From positions 1 to 50,123 of the forward strand of contig WTXI01000265.1 of assembly GCA_022376515.1 (NCBI GenBank): 50,123 nt of DNA, written 5' to 3'. Shown piece by piece: positions 34,670 through 44,844 of the stretch. Source of the stretch: Lactifluus volemus. Its lineage: Eukaryota > Basidiomycota > Agaricomycetes > Russulales > Russulaceae. Position 1 is the first letter of the stretch. Each line of letters begins with the position of its first letter. Made by a program: the position numbers and the translations under genes. Under the pieces are notes generated by a model. The model ran no database searches and was not told where the DNA came from. It saw only the letters and a list, made by a program, of their open reading frames with translations.

Positions 34670-35427
34670 TTGGTAAAACATAAATAATTAGACTTATGTT
34701 ACATGTTGTCCCCGGCCGGGCCGTGTCAATGGCTTGTAGGCGCGGTAGACTGGAGTCCAACGTTCAACAGCCAGCAATGTCTGGTCCAACCGCCCTCATC
34801 CTCACCTCACTACTGTTGGCAATCCCCTCACCCTATTGCTGTCGCCGCCAACATCACTTGAGGATGGTTTAATCCAGGAGTAATATGGATCAACTGCCGG
34901 CTGATACGTTTGGCTGCGCGGGCTGATGATCTCCCTCGTTTGGTGTCGCTCCTGGTCTGTATCACAGACTGTATGGCCTTCAAGTCATCCCGTTTTTTCC
35001 GCTGCCAGTTTCGTCAGCTACACGAGCATTGAAGGAGCATTAGGGCGTCTGGGGGGTGCTTCCCCACCAGGGGTTGTCAGGTGGGTTTCCCCACTTTTTC
35101 TTTGTGCATTGGAGATATAACTTGATTGCTTTTAGCAGACTCAGAAACCATCCTTTGTTCATTCCTCGGCGCTGAGGGTGTCCATCCGCGTTGTGTCGAC
35201 GTCCATGGCATCATTGTCGTGCTGACATCGCAGTTGTGATCGTCCGAGCGTCTGATGCCAGCGTCTCGTGGCCTCCGCTTCCCTATCCATCACCGAGGGA
35301 TGTTGCCGAGCCACTGCTGAGCAAAATTTTCTCGTCTCTGCTGCCACTGCTGCCTTAGCAAAGAGTCAGCGTTCATTATTTTGGGGATTTTCAGCTCCCA
35401 TTCACCTCTCTGAGCCGCCGCACCGCC
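34670..35427. other. Intergenic, no gene recognised
   Basis: DNA between the tRNA and the C-type tail fragment. Frames are short and show no family motif. It is not similar to the DUF6535 flanks. Confidence 0.4.
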
Positions 35428-36612
35428 TCAGCAGGACAATAAATCAACTGAATCCACGGGAGAGGATATCCGGGTTTCGTAGTCCGTGACGGGAAGCCAT
35501 CCTTATGAGACATTTTCGTTCTCTAGCGCGAGACCATTTTTTTTGTCATCTCGGGAAGATTATTTCCGATGACTGATGACTTATGATCACAGTTTCTGAC
35601 ACGTTTCTCTGACTTTATGTTGTCCAGGGTTGACCCCTGCTTTGATTTACCGAGCTTATGTTTTTTTATACTACGTGACGAATCCTGACCCTCGTACTTG
35701 TCTCATTCCATTCCATAAATCTCCAGTGTCTGACGCAGCCATCCACGGAGAGGTTAGACCCGAGAGGGGGGTAGATCCAAGTATGTTATTTTTTACTTCA
35801 TGTTCATGGTGCTCAGGCCGAGATCCTGATGTCGCACAGGCAGCACAACCTCAACCATCACAGGAACAGCCAACTGGCAACTTTTCTGATGGATCAGGAC
35901 CCCTTTTCAACATGTACATAAAGATGGAAGCGGAAGAAGACAACGAAATGACCGATCGTTAGCAAAAAGATGCAGACGGTATCCTCATTTCGTCAGTCCT
36001 CAATTCGGTTTTCCCAAGCACTGAACGCAATGACAAATGTGAACATTGCAGACTGGTTTATTCTCTGCCACCGTTTCAGTTTTGGCCTCAGAGTCGATCC
36101 AGAGTTTGAGGCCAAATTTGCAGGATACCTCCGTATTCTACTTCAAGAATATCTATCAACTTCTCGCGAACGTATCTCGTGCAACAATCCTTGTCACTCC
36201 AGCTGAACCATCCCCATTCTCGATGTGCACTGCACAGGAACCATAGTGAGTTGACCCAGACTGGCAGTCTGGTCGACACACTATGGTTCCTGAGCCTGTT
36301 CATGAGTCTCACATGTGCTCATCTGGCGACATTGTTACAGCAATGGACACGCCAATATCTCATGGTCACTCAACCACCGCGGACAGTCCACACAAGCGAG
36401 CACGGATCCGCGCATCGTCGCAAATGGTGTAGAAAAGTTTCATCTCCCTCGGGCGGTCGAGACGTTGCCGGCATTGCTACACCTTTCACTTTTCGTCTTT
36501 TTCGGCCTCCTGATTTTCTTGTCCAATATCAACCACACGCCATTCACTGTCGTTGCCTGTTGGGTTGGGCTTTCGGCAGGAATATATGGATGTATCACGT
36601 TCAGTCATCCCG
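35428..36612 (+). pseudogene. DUF6535 remnant G (C-type tail plus D-type head)
   Basis: The first 50-150 bases match the end of C-type genes (CCTCAGCAGGACAATAAATC, then the GAGAGGATATCCGG block). D-type promoter DNA and a D-type head follow. Where D has its ATG, this copy has GTG (35726-35728). Exon 2 is recognisable (SDGSGPLFNMYIKMEAEEDN) but carries a stop, TAG at 35960-35962, in place of the conserved Trp. Exon 3 is broken by shifts near 35990, 36165 and 36240, and ends abruptly near 36610 after VACWVGLSAGIYGCITF. Everything after the fourth membrane helix is missing. It is the most decayed D-type copy, and the order tail-then-head shows it came from the same C-D unit as the others. Confidence 0.8.
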
Positions 36613-36746
36613 AACCTCGTAGAGACAGTGGGGTGAATATTTGGCCAGTAGAAAAGCAACGGCGACTGAGATAAACATAGGCAAAAATCATGTCCTTCAG
36701 GAGCTTTTGAGCGCGTTTGGCGTTAGAGCTAAGGTTTTCATGATTC

Positions 36747-37395
36747 CTAACTCGGGTCGGCGCCTGGGTCTACAACCTGGGCGCATGTAGATTCTTTACC
36801 GATCATCACGGGAGGAATGAAAAGGTACCCCACATCCTCAGGATCAACAATCGTCAGTGAATCTGCCCCCACAAGGCCCTTTCAACTCTGTCCTCGTCCT
36901 CGAGAGCTCTGCCGAGGTCATCGGCTGTCTGCAAAGCTATCAGTTCACATTAAATGCTGTGCGTGAGAACAGCCTTAACTCTAGTGCTGCCTTCGCAGCC
37001 CTGTTGTACTCCTTAGCCTATAGGTATCTCCTGAAGCCTCTCTTCTATTTGAGGCATTCCTTAGTCTCCTTCGCACCGACTAGGTCGAGTATGATAAGGT
37101 ACCACTTACAGCGTAATTCTGTCCCTCACTCTCCATGTCGCAAGCGCTGATCATGTACTCACGTTCTCTGGCTGAACTGAGGGCTTTGATCAAGTCGTCG
37201 ACCACTCCGTTTCTCCAGGCTGGACGGCAAACGACCGTTTATGAATTGCGGCAATTTCCACGTCAACACACTCAACGCGTCGAGTGTAAGGTCAGTAGAA
37301 GCAGATTCGGTGCCCGACATAAAGCTAGAGAAAGTAGGAGCTGCGATCACAGGGTTGTGGATAAAAAGGTGGCTCAGTGACGACTCGCGCGACAT
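36747..37395 (-). CDS. Unrecognised coding-like exons, minus strand
   Basis: The minus strand reads like spliced protein. MSRESSLSHLFIHNPVIAAP starts at 37395 and runs to TDLTLDAL. A GT-AG intron would join this to WRNGVVDDLIKALSSARERE and YMISACDMESEGQNYA, ended by GTAAGT. Further down come GAKETKECLK, EYNRAAKAALELRL and ELKGLVGADSLTIVDPEDVG, with a stop at 36749-36747. Acidic and basic residues alternate as in helical proteins. I do not recognise the family and could not make all exons join in one frame, so this may be a small gene or a decayed one. It interrupts the plus-strand DUF6535 array. Confidence 0.3.
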
Positions 37396-37767
37396 GATGC
37401 ATGATGCGTGAGGACCAGCATCAGCGCAGCGCTGTCAGTGGTCAGTCTGTGGTCACATGACTCACATGTACGCCAAGTCACCTAAAAACAATCTCATTAT
37501 CGAAATTTCTATTTTAATACCAATCTTCAGGCCTTCATGTTTGTGTCAGCGAAATCGTGTATTTATGCCAAATTTGGTGTCGTTCGAGATTAACGGGAAA
37601 CTGTCATTTATGATTTGTCCTCCCGCTAGGATTGTTTGGGTCTAGTGCCTCATTTGGGTCTAGGGCTCGAGCTTGCCTCACCTTTTCAGCATGGCAAGCT
37701 GTCGCAGTCAAGCTCCTGACACACTCACTCTGTAACTCCGTTGATATCTCAAGTTGCTCACACAGCC

Positions 37768-40280
37768 ATGGACGCACAGGGTATACCTGAGGAGAGGATG
37801 GACACAAGTATACTTTCCCTCACCCCAGTTTATCCCGTGACATTCATCCTTGCACACAGGCGGAATCCACAACGTTGGTCAGCTGGCGCATATACAAGCG
37901 TCAGAAGCGCACTATGGTGTCGGTGATAGCTCAGGGCCTCTCTTTACGATGTATGTCAAGATGGCAGAGGAAGCAGACAACAAAATGACCAAACGGTGGC
38001 AAAAGGACGCTGACGGTATACTCATTTTTGTGAGTCGTTAAGAGTCTTTACTTCACAGCCCAGCGACCAACGTGATCGTTCTAGACTGGTTTATTCTCTG
38101 CTACCGTCGCAGTATTGGTCGCGGTATCGATCCAGGACCTCAGGCCAAACCCGCAAGACACCACCGAATTCTATCTTGGAAACATCTATCAACTCCTAGC
38201 AGACCCAAACGTATCCCGTGCATCAATCCTTGCCACCCCTGCTCAACCACCTCCGTTCACTCCTCCAAAATATGCAATCTGGGTCAACTCTCTGTGGTTT
38301 TTGAGCCTTGTCATCGGTCTGACATGTGCCCTGCTGGCGACGTTGTTACAGCAATGGGCGCGTCGGCACCTCACGGTCACCCAGCTACCACGATACAGTC
38401 CACACAAGCGGGCCCGGATTCGTGCCTTCTTTTCTGACGGCGTCGATCAGTTGTATCTCCCATTGGCGGTTGAGGCATTGCCCACCTTGATACACCTTTC
38501 CCTCTTCCTCTTCTTTTCCGGACTCCTTGTATATCTGTTCAACATCAACCACACCGTCTTCAATGTTGTGAGTTGGTGGGTCGGGCTTTCGGCAGGGGTA
38601 TATGCATGCGTCACATTCATGCCAATATTCCGGAACGACAGCCCCTATTATGCACCACTTTCTTCGCTAGTGTGGTGCCTTTATACTGGGATATTGTATG
38701 CCATCTTCCAAATTCTCTGGCTATTCAGGAATCGCCTTGTTCGCTTGTTTCACAGGCAAACCTTGATGTCCTTCGATGTCTGGAGGAGAACATATCGCGA
38801 GCGACTCTTGCGGGGTGTTGTCAAGACAGCCCAGAACACAGCTACGAATTCGAAGTTATCAGGGGAGATAGATGGCAATGTGTTGAAATGGACATTTGAC
38901 GCTTTAGAGGAAGATCATGAACTGCAACAATTCTTCGATGGAATACCTGGCTTCTGTGACTCGAACGTGGTTGAAAATCCACGTGCCAGTCTCGCTACTT
39001 TGGGAGAGCTGACTTTGGGGGATGCTCTCGGCAGATTTCTAGATCGTACTTTGTCATCAAATTCGGAGACCATCAAAGAAACACGAATAATGACCTGCGT
39101 GAAGGCCGTGGATACGGGACATCTACCCTATGCGGCTATCAGAGTCCTTCGTGGAGTTTTCGAGCGCGACGGGGATGGGATATTGCGATCCGTCAAAATT
39201 GGCCTCTCACTAAGGAGCCAGCTCAATCGTATTGAACGCGGTTCCTCTCTGTGTACCCATGGGATAGTCGCCGGCATCATCGCAAGTGCACCCGAACGCA
39301 GTAACCGTTGGAAGATGCTCGTTAAGGGCCAACTGGACATATCGGAAGCTGTGCTCCGGGATTACCTTACGCATGGCGACAGCGTGTTGCTTGCCAACTT
39401 GATCCACATTACTCGTCAATTCCTTCCCTCTAACCTCGGGGGTGATGCGCGGATGGCTTCTGCGTTGCTATACATCCTCCCATCCATTTCCGAATTTGAC
39501 ATCAAAGATACTCTTCCTGCACTGCAACACGACTTTTGTGCTTTATGGAACGAAATCGCTTTACAGGCGCGCGAGAGTGGGTCTTATCGAATCCCAATCT
39601 CTATCCTGAAAGGCATTCGTCACCTTTACCTCGCCATACATGAAGGTACCAGTGCCTCCCCAACTAAATTCTCTGCGTCCACCAGAGACAGAGACTCCAT
39701 TCTCTCGAATCCGTTATCGTACCCATCGTGCAGCATTACAAGTCACCGTCCCCATCCACACCCAGTGGCCGCCGCCGCTCCTCCCGCCAGGCGTGATACC
39801 TCTGTGTCAACGACGGACCATAGCCATATACAGCACGCCGTACTTCCGGTTACGCCGATCTCCGAATCTTCCCACCAATTCCCTGTCGATGTTGATAGCC
39901 ACCGCCGTTCATCAGTCTCGTTCTACCCAGCCACCGCAGCTGCAGTGCATGGTGTCGCCGACCCCCTTGTCCCCGTCATCTCGTCCACGGCCAACTCAAT
40001 ATCTGATTCTGTCTCTTCCCAACGCAACGCAGATCTCGGTGTTGTCCCTTACCCCTCCACGTCAGGCTCCTCCGCACCCCAAACGGGACAGGTGACCCCT
40101 GGTCGTGGATTGCTCCCCTCGACCTCCCTTGCGGCCTTCTCTCGTACTCGACAGCCTACCTCCAATTTGCGTTCAGATATCACAACGAACAGTCCAACAC
40201 GCAATTCGGACGAGAATTCCCTTGCTTCAGATTTGCCTCGAAGCCCCTCGTCACCCTACCCAGAGAGCAGTGTTGGCTAG
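37768..40280 (+). CDS. DUF6535 membrane protein H (intact)
   Basis: Exons 37768-37807, 37860-38029 and 38085-40280 give about 801 aa. Exon 1 is MDAQGIPEERMDTS. Compared with gene I, the ATG that would start MSQ is ATA here (about 37744-37746), so translation must begin at the next ATG. Exon 2 has SGPLFTMYVKMAEEADNKM and ends ADGILIF. Exon 3 starts TGLFSATVAVLVAVSIQDLR and contains TTEFYLGNIYQLLADPNVS, VNSLWFLSLVIGLTCALLAT, PRYSPHKRARIRAFFSDGVD, LIHLSLFLFFSGLLVYLFNI and VVSWWVGLSAGVYACVTFMP. LKWTFDALEEDHELQQFFDG opens the soluble part. The tail is rich in Ser, Pro and Thr and differs greatly from the tails of C and D. Closest paralogue is I. Function unknown. Confidence 0.87.
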
Positions 40281-40552
40281 CCAGAGATACGACCTGATGT
40301 ACGACACCAACATATTTGGTGCAATGTGTGACAAGTTAGGGGGCTTGCGAGTACATATGCTTTTCGGTGTTATTTAATTTGTCGGTTCCTTTCCTTGTTG
40401 ACATATCCACCCATCCTTTTCACCATTTAACTGTCTCGTATTCCTCATGTACTACTCGATCGCTCGTTCGTTTCGTGATTTCTGCCCACCCTCTTATCTA
40501 TACACTGTATGGAGAGCATTTATTCTTTTCAGTTGTTCAGCACAGATAATGT

Positions 40553-41501
40553 TCACTTCGGCCTGTTGCAAATGAGCTTATGCAATTCAGATACAGCATC
40601 CTTTTGTAGTGTGGAAAATATATAGGATATTTGTAAACGGAGAACATATCTAGGTGCCAACCTGCTCGCGCGGATACGGAGAGAAGATATCAATCCGTAT
40701 ACCTTAGCAACACAGACAAGGACGCGGACGGGAGAGAAGAATAATGGGGGGACGAAGCTTGAATGACAGAGACGCAGACACACGTCGATTCGGGCGTGGG
40801 TGCTATGCAACTGCTTGTGAGCACTTGGCGTCAGCCTCAACGCATGAGGGGCCTTTGCGAGACACGTCTCCGTGAGGCCCGTCGCGAGATGGCGCAATAA
40901 CGCCGTCAGCAGCGATATGGTGACCATGCTGAGCACGCCCCGCGCGTGTGTGGGTGTCTTCGGGCGCTATATGTGCCGCCTCGCTGATGTCCCCGTGCCC
41001 GCAACTGTGTCGGATTCATGCTGTGGCGTTCGAAGTCGTGGGTAGAGCAGTTCTCCAGTGAGACGCGCACGTCGGTTATTACTTATGAGAGCGGAATCAA
41101 ACCGCGCAGCGCGGCGTTTTCCTCAGGTGCAGTGGGTATGTACGTTCATACGTACTCGAGAGCCGTGCGGCTCGTGGTGGGGCCACGCGCGAGGGGGTCG
41201 CAGAGCTGGGCGAAGGTGTCTGTCGTGATTACCCTGGAGGGTCGCGAGCTGAGGTAGACCTGCATATGATCGATCGATGAGCCACTTGGATAGGGCGAGG
41301 GCTGCCGATGCTTCTGAATGAAGCAGACGGTGGTGGTGATGAGGCGAGTGGGAGTAGTGCGTCGCACATGAACAGCAGGTCGGACTTGATGGTTCTAATG
41401 GGTACTACTTGTCTGAGCGTGTTGTATGTATGTGCCGTCCATGTCTCGCTTGGTTGACAACTAACATACAGATGACTGCTATGGTCAGAGCAAGGCGACA
41501 T
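40553..41501 (-). CDS. Possible minus-strand gene, family not recognised
   Basis: Between H and I the minus strand holds two coding-like stretches. The first includes IDHMQVYLSSRPSRVITTDT, FAQLCDPLARGPTTSRTALE and, after a short GT-AG intron (about 41158 to 41124), ENAALRGLIPLS; a stop follows at once unless another intron is used. The second is an uninterrupted 127-residue frame from 40936 to 40553, MVTISLLTALLRHLATGLTE, HKQLHSTHARIDVCLRLCHS and FFSPVRVLVCVAKVYGLIS, with two hydrophobic segments. The two parts are probably exons of one gene, or of one former gene. Base composition is more GC-rich than in its neighbours. I cannot name the family. Confidence 0.35.
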
Positions 41502-41732
41502 CGAAGAGGAAAAAGACAGATCTACACCATAGCTGTCAGGGTCAACGCTGGGGTCTGTAACTTACGCGAGCTTCAAGTTAAGAAACATATATGGAGCCCT
41601 GAAGGGAACAGGAGAGCCTGTGTGCGGGTGATCCTCAATTCACCTAAGCAAATTATACTCGTCTAACATTGGTTGACACGTACAGAGGAAGCAGCGGTGC
41701 TTGGGGCAGAATCAGTGTGTGTAAACCCTAAC

Positions 41733-41750
41733 CCTAATAGAGCTCGAGCA
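41733..41750. repeat. Short telomere-like repeat (CCCTAA)
   Basis: AAACCCTAACCCTAATAG contains two adjacent CCCTAA units, the complement of the TTAGGG telomere repeat used by many filamentous fungi. Two units can arise by chance. If not, it is an interstitial telomeric trace between genes H and I. Confidence 0.4.
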
Positions 41751-42126
41751 AACACGTGCATAAATACGTTATGATTACGTTAAAATCTCTATTCCATTTA
41801 TTTTAATGAGTTTACAATTTTGTAGGCCCCCATCCCCGATTTTGTACTGTCCTCAACTCATGTTTGTTGCCAGCAAATTGACTGTTTTGCAACGTGGTCT
41901 CATTTGAGGTCAGCGCGGTAACAGGTGGCACACATGCCATTTATGTACTTCCCGCTGCGTTGTGGTTCTGAACGCTTGAGGGCTAAAACACCGGTTCTAG
42001 GGCTCTGCCGGGATTCTTGCCTCACCTTCTCAACGTGGCAGGTTGTTGCCAAAGGTGAGGTCCACTTCAAGCTCCTGAAATACATATGTACAATTTCCGC
42101 ACCTCACTCATTTTGTAACCCCTTCG

Positions 42127-44844
42127 ATGTCCCAAGCTGCTCACGAAGCCCTCGACATACACGGTGTACCTGGGGAGAGGATAGATACAAGTATGGTTTC
42201 ACTCACCCGAGTTATTCAGTGATATTCATCCTAGCACCAGGTGGAAACCGCCATGCCGCTCACCTGGTACACGCACAGCCATTACAAGAGCACTATCATG
42301 TTAGTGATGGCTCAGGACCGCTCTTTACCATGTACGTCAAGATGGCAGAGGAAGAGGACAATAAAATGACCGAACGGTGGCAAAAGGACGCTGACGGCGT
42401 ACTTATTTTTGTGAGTCATTCATTATGACTGTACAGTGCGGCAGCCGACGTAAACATTGTAGACTGGTTTATTCTCCGCTGCCCTCGCGGTATTGGTCGC
42501 AGTGTCAATCCAGGACCTCAGGCCAAGTTCGCAGAATGTCTTCGCATTCTATCTTGGGAACATCTATCAGCTTCTAGCAGACCCGAACATATCTCGTGCA
42601 TCAATCCTTGCTACCCCCGTTCAACCACCCCCGTTCACTCCTCCAAAATATGCAATCTGGGTCAACTCGCTCTGGTTTTTGAGCTTGGCCATCAATCTTA
42701 CATGTGCCCTGCTCGCGACGTCGTTACAACAGTGGGCGCGTCGGCACCTCACAATCACCCAGCTACCACGATACAGTCCACACAAGCGGGCGAGGATCCG
42801 TGCCCTTTTCTCTGACGGCGTCGATAAATTATACGTCCCATGGGCGGTAGAAGCATTGCCCACCTTGAAACATCTTTCCCTCTTCCTCTTCTTTTCCGGA
42901 CTCCTTATTTATTTGTTCAACATCGACTCCATCGTGTTCAACGTTGTGGTTTGGTGGGTCGGGCTTTCGGCAGGGGTATATGTATGCATCACGTTCATGC
43001 CCATCTTCCGGCACGACAGCCCTTACTATGCACCGCTTTCTTCGCCAGTGTGGTACCTTTATACCGGCATATTGTATGCCTTCTTCCAAATCCTCTGGTT
43101 TCTCAGGAGGCGCCTTGTTCGCGTGTTTAGCACACAGACTTTGGTTTCCTTCGATGTCTGGAGGAGAACCTATCGCGAACGACTCGTGCGAGGTATTGTC
43201 AAGACAGCCCAGGACAGCGCCTCAAAGTTATCAGGGGAAATAGACGGCAATGTGCTGAAATGGACATTTGACGCTCTAGAAGAAGATCATGAATTGCAAC
43301 ACTTCTTTGATGGAATACCTGGCTTCTGTGACTCGAAAGTAGTTGACGACCCACGAGCCAGTCTCGCTACACTCGGAGAATTTACTTTGGGGGATGCCTT
43401 GAGCAGATTTCTAGAACGCACCTGGGCGTCAAATTCGGAGACCATCAAAGAAAGGCGGGTCATGACTTGCGTGAAGGCCGCGGATACGGGACATCTACCC
43501 TATGCAGCTAATGGAGTCCTTCGGGGCATTTTCGAGCGCGGCGTGGACGGAGTATTGCGATCCGTTAAACTAGGCCACTCACTACGGAGCCAGCTCAATC
43601 ATGATCATATCGAACGTGGCTCCTCTCTGTGTGCACAAGGGATAGTTGCTGGTATCATCGCAAATGTACATGAACACGACCACCGTTGGAAAATGCTCGT
43701 CAAGGACCAATTTGGCATATCGGAAGCTACGCTCCGGGATTATCTTATACATGGTGACAGCGTATTACTTGCAAACTTGATCCACATCACTCGCCAATTC
43801 CTCCCTTCTTATCTCGGGGGTGACGCATGGATGGCTTCTGCGTTACTATACATCCTCCCATCCGTTTCCAAATTCAACATTAAAAATGCTCTTCCTGCAC
43901 TGCAGCACGACTTTTGTGCCTTATGGAACGAGATCGCCCTTGAGGCAGGCAAGAGTGGATCTTATAGAATTCCTATCTCTATCCTTAGAAACATTCGTCA
44001 TCATTACATCGCCTTACATGAAGGTACCGATGCTGCCCCAGCTGAATTCTCCGCCTCCACCCAAGATCGCGACTCGGTTCTATTCAGGTCATCCTCGTAC
44101 CCATCGTGCAACATTACGAGTCACCATATCTATGTTCCACATCCTGAAGCTACTCTTACCGCTACCACTCCTTCCTCCAGGCGTCACCCATCATCGTTGC
44201 CTGCGTTAACGACAAATCATAACCATCTACACCACTCCGTACTTCCGGCTACGCCAATCACCGATTCTTCCCGCCTTGCCCCTCCTGCAGATGTTAGAAA
44301 GCACCGCCGTCCGTCATTTTCGCCCTACCCAACTACTCCAGTTGCAACACAAGGTACCGCAGATTGCCTCGGGCCAACTATCTCCTCCTCGGGCAACTCA
44401 AAACCAGATTTTGACCCTCGTCCCACTCGGGCAGCTTCGACATCTACCACTCAGCCTCCCTTCCCACCTCGTTCTATCCGTACTGTCCCTTCTCAGCACA
44501 ACGCAGATCTCAGCGTTGTCCTTTCCTCCGTTATACCTGGCGTATCATCTTCATCGCTTTCAATCCCGGTTCCTACCAATTCGCTTCCTGCTGACCTACA
44601 GTCCACGGTAGATTCCTCCGGCGCACCTCGAACTGGAAAATTGGCCCCAGGTCGTGGACTCGGAGCACTCCCCTCTACTTCTGCTGCAACCTCTTCTCTT
44701 TCTTCAAATCATACCTCCATTTTACGCTTAGATATAGCAACGAACGGTGCAGCATCCAATACGGACGAAACTTCGCTTGCTTTAGACGTGCCTAATAACA
44801 TGGAGGCCCCTCATCACAGCCACCCAGCTAGCGGTGGTCGTTAG
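42127..44844 (+). CDS. DUF6535 membrane protein I (intact)
   Basis: Exons 42127-42190, 42241-42410 and 42463-44844 give about 871 aa. Exon 1 encodes MSQAAHEALDIHGVPGERID. Exon 2 has SDGSGPLFTMYVKMAEEEDN and ends ADGVLIF. Exon 3 starts TGLFSAALAVLVAVSIQDLR, then FAFYLGNIYQLLADPNIS, VNSLWFLSLAINLTCALLAT, PRYSPHKRARIRALFSDGVD, LKHLSLFLFFSGLLIYLFNI and VVVWWVGLSAGVYVCITFMP. The soluble region opens LKWTFDALEEDHELQHFFDG and contains HGDSVLLANLIHITRQFLPS, a block shared by nearly every copy. The tail is Ser/Thr/Pro-rich, about 250 residues, and much more variable than the rest. It is the close sister of H. The 3' flank carries GAGGTGTATCAAGGCTCAGG (near 44932), a variant of the element after D, F and A. 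Confidence 0.87.
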
